DNA of 64,000 nt. Origin: Steinernema hermaphroditum. Lineage: Eukaryota; Nematoda; Chromadorea; Rhabditida; Steinernematidae. Position 1 is the first letter of the stretch; every line of letters begins with the position of its first letter. The notes beneath the pieces are model-generated. The model was not told where the DNA came from, made no database searches, and worked only from the letters and a program-made list of their open reading frames with translations. The position numbers were made by a program, and so were the translations under genes. Where the stretch lies: the NCBI GenBank assembly GCA_030435675.1, contig CM059625.1, positions 14,198,001-14,262,000 of the forward strand, given 5' to 3'. Positions 14,787 through 25,018 of the stretch are shown in pieces.

Positions 14787-16400
14787 GAGTTCGTTTAAGG
14801 GATGCATAGCGAAGATAACCTGCAAAGTACGTAGATATTGGCGGATAAAAGAAACGCGACAACGCGAACAGAGCGACATACATCAAGCGTCCAAATGCAC
14901 ACTTACAGAGGTGAGCACAAAGAGTAGAGGAGCACAACCCGGAGCAGCACAGTTGCTCATATGAACACGCACGGTATTTTTCCACTGATTTGATAGTTTG
15001 TTCTGTTCAAAGCTCGCTGAATTTCAACTCGCGTGCGACGACGAACAGCACAAACAGCAGATGAACAGCCGGTTCTCGAGGCAGCTCGAAGAGAAATAAT
15101 CACGAAACGAATTTTACAGACTTTTTGAGTGATCATGGAGTGCGTAAAACGGTGTCTCTCTCGGTCTGTAAATGAGGCGAATTTGCGGCGATCAAATGGA
15201 AAGAATGAAGCGCTTGAATGGCGTTTTTCTATACCTGATATGAATGAAAATGCATCAGCTGGACAAAACACCAATCTGCACTTCAAAAGCAGGTAATGGA
15301 CAACGGGCAACAACATAGAACGGGAATTCCCAATTTATAGAAGCTGCAAATATAAACAATCATACATTAAAAATTGCCCTGCCCCGATTCACGAGTACGC
15401 TTTCGAAGCCCTGCGCCACCCCTGCCTTCCGCGACGCACTCCAGGGAGAGCAACGTCCGATAAGGGCGTTTTCGTGCCGCTTGACGCCGCCGAAACCTCG
15501 CCCACCTCGCCTCGTAAACGTCGCCCTGCGGAATGGAACATCGATGTGGATGACAGCGACCACTTCGGCAGCTCCCGGTTCTGCTCCGAATCCCGCCAGC
15601 GCCGGTACCCAGAATGCAGCAGCAGGCAAGAAGCCGACTGTCACAAACCAGCGCACAGCAAATGGCGTTCAGCGCAGCTACCTCTCTACCCCTGTCTAGA
15701 CGAATTAAATTCTGTCTGTGCAAGTGCAGTATAGACTTTTGTCCTGAACGCCTCAAATGTTCTGGAAATAAGCGCACGATCATTTACGCTATTAACTCGT
15801 TGAACTCAATTTATAAACTGTGGTTGTAGAATCGACAAAGATATTTTATTATCACACACTACCCTCCACACAGGTGTAAATAAAAAGGTGCTGCTTAGGT
15901 AAGCGGCGGGTAACTCATTTCCCCACCCATTTACTTCCACAAACCGTATTCTTAAGATTTGTGGAAGTCATCAAATAATTAAATGGTACAAAAAAGTTTA
16001 GTTGGAGATGCAAAAAATTTCCGTTCTTAAGGTTTGTGGAAGGCTACCCCACTCAAATTCAAGAACAGCGTCTGCCAATCTCGATTTCCATAATGTTCGT
16101 GTTGTCTCGGCATAGACGAAGTTCATGGAGGTTTTCATTTTTGGAGGGATAAGAATATGCAGTGCTGGGACAGGATGGAGGTAAAGACAGTTTAGTCGTG
16201 ATGGATTAAGGAGACGATAAAGCCTGAAATGTTATAAGTAAATAAAAGTTGGAAGATCGATGTAACTTACTGAGTTTTGCAGAAGACGCTCGACGATGTT
16301 TGACACGGTCAATGATCGTCGGAGTGAATAAATACCGTTCGTCAGCTATAAATCCTCATAAATAATGTGTTATTTTCGCATTTCACTATCGACGGCAAAT
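14787..16400. other. Spacer of the inverted duplication, left part
   Basis: No gene is supported. Hydrophobic minus-strand ORF sequence (YPPISTYFAGYLRYASLKRT, near 14800-14880) continues from arm A without a family match. At 15360-15700 a GC-richer patch has overlapping ORFs on both strands; the plus frame is Ala/Pro/Thr-rich and ends RSYLSTPV. It may be an old exon. Confidence 0.4.
15934..16042. repeat. Hairpin and third copy of a CTTCCACAAA repeat
   Basis: cttccacaaaccgtattctt (15935-15954) faces cttaagatttgtggaag (15952-15968), making a short hairpin. ttcttaaggtttgtggaag recurs at 16024-16042. These are probably foldback-element remains. Confidence 0.6.
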
Positions 16401-16447
16401 TGTATTACTTCCTAGCGACAGTGCATTGAAGTAACATTGAAGTGAAG

Positions 16448-16657
16448 TATACTCTGTTTTTTTTTTCGATCACAAAATCGGCCTTCAATCATCTCGTTGT
16501 GGGACTCAGAAATCTGATCCAACGCGTTGAAAACGACGAGCGAACATGCGAACTTCGTGCGGTTGTTTCATCGTTTTCAATGCGTTTGCGTCAAATTTCT
16601 GAGTCCCACAACGAGATGATTGAAGGCTGATTTTGGTATCGAAAAAAACAGAGTATA
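16448..16657. mobile_element. MITE-like foldback, 210 bp
   Basis: Both ends read TATACTCTGTTTTTTT...TCGAT in inverted orientation. The inverted arms, about 90 bp, share CCTTCAATCATCTCGTTGTG and GGACTCAGAAAT, and only a short unrelated centre remains. A TA duplication (ta/ctctg...cagag/ta) is possible. It has no coding capacity and looks like a miniature inverted-repeat transposable element. Confidence 0.8.
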
Positions 16658-16704
16658 GGAGGTTTAGCGTGTGGTCCCGCAACGATACGGTAGAATTGCA
16701 AAAT

Positions 16705-16970
16705 TGGCCAGTTTACCCCTTTTTCCTTGGCTGGGGGGGGGGGGGGGGGGAGTAAAGTAGCGTCTAATCGATAGAGCTCGCCTAGCTCTATGCAGCAGTA
16801 CATCGAAATTACTATGTTTCATTGCCGGTTTTTGGCCTAAGAGGCTGACTTTTGTGGAAAAATCGTCATTTTGCCTTATGTTTTGCAATATGATCGTTTA
16901 TCAAGCCACGTGCTATCGGATAGACCCCTTTATGCCTACCCCAGCCGAGAAAAAAGGGGTAAACTGGCCA
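16705..16970. mobile_element. MITE-like element, about 266 bp, with poly-G tract
   Basis: TGGCCAGTTTACCCCTTTTT at the left faces GGGGTAAACTGGCCA at the right, with nearby GGCTGGGG matching CCCCAGCC. The inverted ends are about 32 bp. A run of 16 G (16735-16750) sits just inside the left end, and the right arm has only CCCC at the mirrored place, so the run has expanded since insertion. The element is non-coding. Confidence 0.75.
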
Positions 16971-17241
16971 TTTTTACTGTAAACTGACAAAATTCCATTG
17001 AGAATTTAGCATAGTAAACTACAAGTCGAAGATGTTGTACGTTCTTTTTTCAACACTCGATTCGGTTTTCGGTTTGCTACCTACTTCGTGGGCGCCGCAG
17101 TTCACCGCACTTACGGAAACAGTTGTTATGTTTCCACACTAGTCAGGTCATCATCGGCAAATGTTTGAACATAATCAATGTACATTGAAGAGACCGATAC
17201 CGTCGCGTCTGCGGTTGTAGCATACTTACCACCTGGAGTGC

Positions 17242-17303
17242 AAATCTTATTAAACAATTAGAGCTGTTTGATATAACTGTTTCATTACGAGAACTATTTA
17301 CAA
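17242..17303 (+). repeat. Helitron-associated 60-bp motif, copy 2
   Basis: This copy is near-identical, in opposite orientation, to 1974-2033, and shares AGAGCTGTTTGATATAACTG and ATTACGAGAACTA. No helicase sequence lies upstream. It therefore marks a non-autonomous or truncated Helitron end inside the spacer. Confidence 0.5.
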
Positions 17304-17402
17304 CGGTGGGTGGTCAGTATCGCCAAAAAAATGCCTAAAATATTGGCAAGGCTGTCTAATGGCTGGATGCAGTAAAAAGTAGGAAGACATTAATCGCCAA
17401 AA

Positions 17403-17722
17403 ATGGATTTAACGCAAGCCCGAAGGGCGAGCCTTGTTGTCTGAAGAGCTTCGCTCGCCCTTCTAGAAATTCAAATTCACACATTTTCAATAACATATCG
17501 AAAAAATTCAAAGTATAGAAGTATGTTAGCCCAAAATTTTTTGCATAAATTTTCTAAGATGCATCAGATTGTCCACTATGGAGTCTCCAATGGGATAACT
17601 GATGAATTCTATACTCCATATTTACCTTGGAATTTAGGCCGTCAAAAGTAGTAGGATATCAGCGCAGCTGTTCAGACAACAGGGCTGACCCTATGGATAA
17701 CTGAAGCTCGCGTTAAATCCAT
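17403..17722. repeat. Nested inverted-repeat element
   Basis: ATGGATTTAACGC (17403-17415) pairs with GCGTTAAATCCAT (17710-17722). Inside these, GCCTTGTTGTCTGA (17431-17444) pairs with TCAGACAACAGGGC (17672-17685). The interior is AT-rich and non-coding. The right flank (CATAGCCTAAGCC) resembles the repeats at 29040-29200, so this belongs to a dispersed family. Confidence 0.65.
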
Positions 17723-19549
17723 AGGCATAGCCTAAGCCAAGCCTAGATGATAGGCCGCACAAAAAATGAAAACGGGTCCTCAAGCAACCTAAAGTATCGG
17801 CTCTAAGACGGGGTAAAGCCTAGGTGTAGAACATATGCAAAGTGGATATATGCTGCCACCGTGCCTGTCCTGACACAACACATCTAATCATAACTTTCTA
17901 GACTTAGGTTGTCGCACGGTGTATGCAGTTGGATGATCAATGTTCTAGGGATCATTGCAGGGAACTGTTCAAATAAGGTTATTCGATCTCCCTGTGTTTC
18001 GCACGACCGGTTACGCGTATTCTGTATCGAGTGCAGTACGTATAAGCTCGTTGCGCTCGCTCGGGCTATCATGAACGCTCTCAGAAAGGAAACCTCGGCA
18101 AGTTCAGGTTACTTCTTAGTGGACAATTCAACGAGTTACACCAAAATTGCAATGAGTACTACATGAAGCCGAATTAAATACATGGCTGTTAACCTAAATC
18201 AACCATTTTCTGCCAGGTGGATACATGTTTCATGACTTAAATGAAGTTAATTTACTCGGCTAGATTTAGTACAGTTCGCCTATATTTAGCGAAAGACTTG
18301 CCTGTTTTTTTGCCTAAATTTTTGGAAATTGATAAGCTAAAAGGTAAAAATCGAAAAACAAATAAAAATTTCCTCCATTTTTTCGTAATTCGGTTGTCCC
18401 TGGTAGCGTTTGCCACATTTTGGCGATTTTGTCCATTGGCAATTATTTTTTGGCTATTTTTTGGCGATTTTGACCGCACACCTTCTTTGTCAATTTCACT
18501 TTGACACTAGTCGGCCAATTTCAATCGTTTCCATTCACGGCGGACGGTGACTGCAGCTCCCGGGCGAACTGGAAAAGTCTCTTCATCTCACAAAATTTTG
18601 AAGTTCTGCGGACTGCGTAGGCAAACGACTTCTCTGCACTTTGCAGTAGAGCACTAATAACATTCGCTTTGCCATGCCCCGTAAGACCTCGTTCAAACTC
18701 ACGGCGACGGGCAACGGCGATCGGCCGCCGACGGGCGATTTTTTCCACAGAAATCGCATTTTCAATTACCGGCGACGGACGATCAGTTTGAACACCCCGT
18801 CGCCCATCGGCAGCCGATCGCCGGCGTGAGTTTGAACGCTACGTAAGTGTCTAGAGATCCTGTCTGGATGGGTCATCTGTCTGTCTAAGTGACGTGAAAC
18901 GTTCTAGAAAAAAACACGTACGATCCTTTTCATTAATTGTGTGAGTTGTGTGAGTTTTTATGCATTTTTTGAATCATATTAATTACAAATTCCATTGTAC
19001 GTTTAGTTCGCTTTGTGTAATACGGATTGTATTTTTTGAGTTCTGTAAATCGACGATTTGCTGTTCAATCCGATTATCGTACATCGGAGATCTCGTCCAT
19101 TCATTCATATTTGATTGTTTCAGTGGTATGCAGCAGCACCGCTAGACAATATTATGAACGAGCCGCTGCAGAGTTCTCGAAGACGCCGTCCAACATTGCA
19201 TTAGTGAAGCTCTACATGTCGTGAAGCCGTTTGATCCTACACTTTGATCCTGTCGGAGAAATGCCGAAGGAAGCACGGTAACTTTTCATTCGACCGCTTC
19301 ATCAATGAATTCATCTGTTTCCAGCCCTGGTATAGTACAAGATGTGATCGCACAAGCGAGTGATATTGCTGGCAAAGTGGACGTGATTTCGAAGGGGATC
19401 CAGACGTTTATTTCGCGTGCAATGCGTGGTCAATATCCTGGTTGCTGACGTAAGTGATTTGTTATATGGATAACATCGGTGAATTTTATGATATTTAGGT
19501 CATGGAGGCTATGTTGTAACAGACGAAGCTAATGAATTGCCGAAAGGAT
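17723..19549. other. Spacer of the inverted duplication, right part
   Basis: The stretch is AT-rich with no supportable gene. It includes the foldback at 18691-18837. At 19141-19500, just before arm B, fragments such as QYYERAAAEFSKTPSNIALV and VQDVIAQASDIAGKVDVISK read like an eroded N-terminal part of the COQ8 copy, but they are separated by stops. Confidence 0.4.
18691..18837. repeat. Foldback with GTTCAAACTCAC ends
   Basis: GTTCAAACTCACGGCGACGG at the left mirrors the right end, which reads ...CCGGCGTGAGTTTGAAC. The GC-rich inner arms (CGGCGATCGGC against GCCGATCGCCG) also pair. An extra inner copy of AGTTTGAACACCCCGTCGCC lies at 18785-18804. It is non-coding, probably a small foldback transposon. 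Confidence 0.65.
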
Positions 19550-21960
19550 CTCATGTGCCGCAGCATGTTGAAGAAACGGCTGCTCCGTTCATCAAGGAAA
19601 GTTCTGCCATAACTCGCAAGGAACACGAATTTCTGCTGAAAGCTGCCGCTGAAGTTGTCGCTGCAGCACGTAACATGTATGATTGTTGATTGCGGCGTTT
19701 TAGTCTCATCTCGTTGTTTAGGCCTGCAGAGAATGCTATAGCGGGAACGTCAGATATTCACATCCGCCTGCCTAAGGTTTGTATAAGGATTTGGGTAAAG
19801 TATACAATATTTTCCTTTTTGTACAGGGTTATCGGGTCCACTAGCCTGAGAGCGCACCTCAATCGTTGAGTGGTGTCAGCGTTGAACGGCGAGTTCCAAG
19901 CCCGCATCTGGCTGCTGGTTTCCTTTGGACAACTGTCTCTTGGCTTGGAAGCTGGTGCTGCCGCGGAAATCACTCGTAGAAGTTTTCGCTTTGGAAAGGT
20001 TGAATCGCTTGATTAAACAATTTGAACATATTACGAACCATTTTAGGACGATGATTTATCTACTGCGGAACGAGTTGTAGGCTCGTCCAATCCTTTCCTG
20101 ACTCCGGCCAATGCAAAGAGAATTGTTCAAACTTTGTGCCAAGTTCGACCCGCGAGTGGTGAACGCGAGAACGTCGCCTCCCTAATCGGAGCTGACGCCC
20201 GAGAGATCGTCTTCACCTCGGGCGCCGCCGAGTCGAACAACTTGGCTCGCGGTTTTCCTCTGTTTTTTTTTTAATTCTACCTCAGGCGTTCATAGTTGAC
20301 CCTTCTGGCCACAAGAAATCACCGACAACCGCGCTTTGGAGAAGAACAAGCAAATAACCGCGACGGTTTTTCTCTGCTCGTCTGCCCTATTTCGCATCGT
20401 TGCGTCGAAACAGTCGATGTTCAACCTATCCAATAAAAGGGCGCAAGGGTCCAAATTACTTTGACATCAAAGGGTTATATTCCTTTGGTGCAAGCTGATG
20501 TTGTTATATTTAAAGGAGTTAAAATCTTTCGATAAATCATTTAAATTAAAGTAAAACATATACATTGTGACCGCCTTCTGGAATGACAAAAATTCACATT
20601 AAACGATTAATTTGAAAAACAAATATAACAGAGAAACCAAATAAAACAGAGAACCAAATACAATAGAGAAACCACCCATTAAAGGAAAAAAATCAAAGAA
20701 ATACAGCATCAGTCTTTTTTGCGCAAAAGACTGCTCGATTGTGGCATCAGCTGATTGGATTTTTTGTCAAATGCGATGAAATATCACAATTGTTTTGTAA
20801 GTTTGCGGATTTTGACGAACGTCCTTTGCAGCTGCTTCGAGCTGCATCTGCTTCAATTGTTTATTTTTGCTTTGTAATTTACACAATTGCTTTATAGGTT
20901 CCTGAGGCTACGCTTGACGGGAGAAAGGAGCAGTGAAAACGCAATACCCCGGAGTTGCGGAAGGAATAGACTCGGACATCGACAACCTCGTGACAATTTT
21001 GAACGTTGGTCTACTATTTCCTAAGGACATGTTCTTGAACAACTTTGTTACGTGCGTTTAATAATGTACACGTCGATTTTCAATTATTTCTTGTTATAGG
21101 TTGCGAAGAAGGGAAGGATGAGTGTGATTATGAGCTCGAGTGATGATTAAATGCCGACAACTGCTCGGGAACCAGGAGGATTTCTTCGTTCCTGGGGTTA
21201 GCTGTTTGCACCTCACTTTTCATATGTTCTGTTTAGGTGTTTCGGGAACTTCCGACGAAACGAGTATTGGCAACGGAGTTTATCGAAGGCAAGCCGGTTG
21301 ACAAATGTATGGAAGAGAATCAAGTTATTGGGGATTATATAGTTAGCAAGTTTATAGAACTATGCCTGAGATGTTCCTCTTGAGGTTTATGCAGGTTTGC
21401 GTCACGCTGTTCTTCGAGTCATCCTAAGCGAGATTTTGCAGATAGATCCTCACTGGTTGAACTTTTTCTTTGGAAAACATCCTGAGACGAGTGAGCCGAG
21501 ATTTACCTTGTTGGACTTTGGAGGGTTTCGAAGCTATTCGAGCTTATTTGTTGACAGGTGTATGCATGTTATAAGGGCTGCCTATGACAAAGATGAAGAA
21601 AAGGTAGATACTCGTTTAACCGATTCCACCCGTTTATTTCCATTCTAGATGCTCAAATATTCCCGGAACCTTGGTTTCCTTACGGGATATGAATCAAGAG
21701 TTATAGAGAAAGCTCATTGCGGCTACTTCACAGCTACTTCAATTTTGGGCGAAACCCTCGCCTCTGATGTGCCGTGTGGTTTCTCGCAAAAGGTGGGCGA
21801 CCATGTGTTACGTTGCTGATGTTTCTTTTGCAGATTGTGACTAAGAGGATTCACAAACTCATTCCTGTAATGCTGGAGCATCGCTTAACATCTCTACACG
21901 ATGAAATTTATCCTCTGCATAGGAAGTTACTGGGATCGTACCTGTTGGCCACGAAGTTGA
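19550..21960 (+). repeat. Inverted duplication, arm B
   Basis: Arm B is the counterpart of arm A (11360-14786) in opposite orientation. It keeps the empty target site of the 1128-bp transposon, the COQ8 segment deleted from arm A and the unduplicated form of the 33-bp palindrome. On these points it is closer to the ancestral state. Beyond 21960 COQ8 continues, whereas arm A switches to RtcB. Confidence 0.9.
20139..20256 (+). pseudogene. Cysteine desulfurase (NFS1/IscS-like) fragment
   Basis: [20 protein letters not shown] followed by [13 protein letters not shown] matches the conserved A(R)e.[23 protein letters not shown] block of class V aminotransferase-fold cysteine desulfurases, which supply sulfur for Fe-S clusters. 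The Thr of SGATESNN is Ala here. The piece is in frame with the preceding COQ8 residues ([13 protein letters not shown]). The pyridoxal-phosphate Lys and active Cys regions are absent. Confidence 0.8.
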
Positions 21961-22110
21961 GGGCCACGGTTGCACGCGGACCATTGTTCACCGAAATTTA
22001 CGATGGCTGTAGATTTGGCACAGATGGTTTTATGATGTTCACATCGATAGTGTTCTTGAAGGAGTTGGCGTGGATTACCATGTACTGTAGCCGCAGTGGT
22101 GTTAAATAGA

Positions 22111-22869
22111 AGACGGAATTGGAATGCTTATCAGATCGTGCGTGTTGTAACTTGTCATATGTAAACAGTTAGACGTGAGCTGTCAGCCCGTTTGCAGTCA
22201 GTTTTCCAACCGATTCGTGATGTGAGAGCTTTCGCTTTCAGCTGCACTGATTGGTGCGGAGACGTACGTGTAAAGATAGGATTCCACTAATCTACTTTTC
22301 ATCCAACCAGTAGTGTCGTGGCTTCTTTCATCGTCATCATCTTGGTCTTGCAAATGTTGCATCTTCTGTGCGAACCGTTATATCAGAAATGATTTTTCGG
22401 ATCTGCAAAAACCATTTCAACGAATCGACTGTAAAGGCGTATCATTGGGTTTTAACTGTATTGGCAAGGACTATTTCTAAATTCCGAAGAATAAGTGCTG
22501 TGATGTTAGGTCTCACAACAAAGATCTTTGGTTCGCCGCATTGAAAGCAACACGAATCAACGAAATGTGTGACTGCTCTGTGTTGTGTGATAGATCAAAA
22601 CACTTTTTAGGTACACTTAATGCTCACTTGTACCCTGTCATAATTATAATTTTTTGGTACGCTTGCATATTAACGAACTTGATACCTTGCAACCCTGTAA
22701 ACAACACTGTTTGTTTCATATCACAGAGTTTTGATGACCATATCAACTGCAGACAGAGTGTTTACCTTCAATTAATCAATCAGCAGCGAAGCGAAAATCG
22801 GGGCGGCGCCGCCACTTCATGTCGCTTCTTAAACAGGAGATTTATTGTAGTCATTTGGCAATTGGCGCA
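22111..22869. other. Intergenic region upstream of UGT
   Basis: No complete gene is seen. Fragments RICKNHFNESTV (about 22390-22425) and DLWFAALKATRINEMC (about 22520-22570) vaguely recall THAP zinc-finger pieces from P-element-like transposons, but the Cys/His spacing is wrong. The last about 150 bp should hold the UGT promoter. Confidence 0.35.
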
Positions 22870-24781
22870 ATGATGGCAAAAGTGCTCTTTTTGTCAATCT
22901 TCCTGTTTGCGCTTGTCAGTTCCCATCGGATATTGGTATTCAGCCTAGCTATAAGTCGCAGTCATCTTATTTCAAATGGACGAATAGCAGATGCTTTGGC
23001 TCAAGCGGGGCATGAAGTGGTAGGTCATAAAAGAAGCGAAACTAGCGATTTTTTAAAATTACTTCGTAGGTTCTCGTGGAACCAGAATATCTACCCTTAG
23101 CGTCAACTATGGAGACTGCAAAATACGCAGAAAGAATGATTATACAGAACTTTTCGGGGGCTTATCTTCACGGAATTAGTCAGTTCAGCACGAAAGCGTT
23201 CGAAGAGGTGCACATGCTTAGTTCTATTGAGAAACTCAGCGTGTTTCACGATGTTTGCACTGTATCCTGTCAAGGTAGAGGGATTAGACAGTGAGTAAAA
23301 TGTCATGGCTTTGTAGAATTTCTCGACAAAACCGATGTCATAGAAAAGCTTCGCTCCTTCAAATTCGATATGTACTTTGGCGAGCAGATAACTCTGTGCG
23401 GAACCGCCCTCGCTCATCATTTGGGAATCAAAACACACATGTGGGTATCAAGGTACGTCAAATAAGAAGACGGTCTTCTATGAACTAAATGTAAAGTTGC
23501 GCACTAATGGATCACATGAGTTGGATACTTGGAGTGCCAACACCGCTCAGTTATGTTCCAACGATCGGCGAACTTGACATCACCGACCGACCTTCGTACT
23601 TTGATCGTGTTCGCAACATAGCCGAGTTTCTCTCAAACGCGTATGTCTATCGATATGGCTCTCGCGAAATAACAAGAATATTCCGCGAGAGATATGGGTA
23701 AGCAATCACGAGAGAGTGATTTTGTAGATGGCCGTGTTTTTGTAGAGATGACTTTCCTGATGCCGATGACATCGCTAAACGCTCGCCGATAGTTTTCGTT
23801 GCGGCCGACGAACTCGTTGACTTCCCACGACCAATTCTTCACAACCTTGTCTACATCGGCGGTCTGGGAATGAGTCATGAAGCAAAAATACTACAGGAGG
23901 TTAGCCTAAAACTTTCGTTCATAGGTAATATGCCGTTGTGTAGCCTCTAAAAAGTGAAATGGAGAAGGGAAAGAAGGGAGTGGTTTTCTTCTCGCTTGGT
24001 TCAAACGTCAAAACACACATTCTGCCTGTCGAGGTGCGAGAATACATGCTTCAAGCCGTTGCAGCCTTTCCCGAATACCATTTCATCGTCAAACACGAAG
24101 ATCAGGATACTGTAATTCCTGAGAAAGCAAAGCAGCTGAAGAATGTCTACGTGACTACATGGGCCCCGCAAACCGACATTTTGGGCAAATTACCAAATAC
24201 AAAATGATAATTTGCTAGCCATTTTCAGCTCACAACAGACTGAAAGCTTTCATCACGCATGGGGGATACAACAGCTTGATGGAAGCAGCTCTCGCTGGCG
24301 TCCCTCTTGTGAGCATCCCATTCTTCTTCGATCAAGTACGCAATGCTCATGTGGCGGAGAGGAATGGCTGGGGAGCGGTTTGCTCCAAGTATTCACTGCT
24401 GAAAGGACCCGAGAAGTTGATCGAAACTCTTCGGAAAGTTCTGGATCATCCGGAGTAAGATGGTGCTAGTTAGCTCTAATGCATGCGATCTCTAGATACA
24501 AGGAGAACGCCATTCGCACACAGAAACTGGTGAGGTCGAAGCCTTTCAGCGCCGAGGAGAGGCTTGTGCGGTACACGAACTTTGTCGCAGATAACGATGG
24601 ACGCCTTCCGGAACTCCAGATTGCCGGACAAGATCTCAGCCTTCTTGTGTACTTCAATTTGGACATAATCATTCCTCTTGTGCTGACCGCGGCGGTGCTC
24701 CTAGTGTCTTTCATCTACATTACGTATAGAGTTGTCACCAGTTGCCTTTCGCGTCGCTCTACAAAGGTTAAGAAGTCCTGA
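22870..24781 (+). CDS. UDP-glycosyltransferase (UGT)
   Basis: This is an ER-membrane enzyme that transfers a sugar from a UDP-sugar to small lipophilic compounds. Eight exons join in frame to 532 residues: 22870-23019, 23070-23274, 23317-23452, 23497-23697, 23746-23899, 23944-24184, 24229-24454, 24496-24781. The signal peptide is MMAKVLFLSIFLFALVSSHR. The donor-binding signature reads WAPQTDILAHNRLKAFITHG then GYNSLMEAALAGVPLVSIPF, followed by FDQ.RNA. The C-terminal TM (DIIIPLVLTAAVLLVSFIYI) precedes a basic tail with RRSTKVKKS, consistent with ER retention. The intron at 24185-24228 starts with GC instead of GT. It looks intact. Worm UGTs are a large family, so no number is assigned. Confidence 0.95.
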
Positions 24782-24919
24782 ATGTAGCTGTGTTGCATGC
24801 TCTAGAATATGACGATAAAATGGAATGGTCCATCGATTGGTGATGGGTGATGTTTCTGCAGATCACGTGCTGGTATTTTATTATACAGCATTCCACAAGT
24901 ACGCAGCAAACCAATCGTA

Positions 24920-24985
24920 TTGACGTAAATCGGAAACAATCATATCATATGACGTAAATCGGAAACAATCATATAAATCGGAAAG
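24920..24985 (+). repeat. Short tandem repeat after UGT
   Basis: gacgtaaatcggaaacaatc occurs twice (24922-24941 and 24951-24970), each followed by atat, with a third partial ataaatcggaaa unit near 24973-24984. It lies in the gap between convergent genes. Confidence 0.7.
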
Positions 24986-25018
24986 TCATCTTAAATTCAT
25001 CGAATGTGGAAAATCCAT

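Larger units (their letters stand above)
19550..22110 (+). pseudogene. COQ8 copy, arm B, interrupted by NFS1-like piece
   Basis: Plus-strand pieces in order are [76 protein letters not shown], then the NFS1-like segment and about 650 bp of AT-rich filler. COQ8 resumes at about 20940 with YPGVAEGIDSDIDNLVTILN and continues through TKRVLATEFIEGKPVDK, ILQIDPHWLNFFFGKHPE, LLDFGG and LIPVMLEHRL to a C terminus GPLFTEIYDGC. The KxGQ signature (ALKLGQ-type) and N-lobe that should follow TLCQVR are gone. A frame break after CDYELE is shared with arm A. It cannot make a working kinase. Confidence 0.85.

Noticed and set aside
15360..15783. 138-codon minus ORF and overlapping plus ORFs as genes
   Set aside because: Both strands are open because of local GC richness. 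There is no domain and no clear start or splice context.
17221..17245. ATACTTACC-ACCTGG resembling the 5' end of U1 snRNA
   Set aside because: The match breaks after nine bases, and no stem-loops or Sm site follow.
11360..21960. Reading the inverted arms as a CRISPR-like or viral system
   Set aside because: No direct-repeat array, capsid, polymerase or integrase sequence is present. The content is host gene fragments and DNA transposons.
22380..22610. THAP-domain transposase remains
   Set aside because: The fragments are short and out of order, and the C/H spacing does not fit C2CH.
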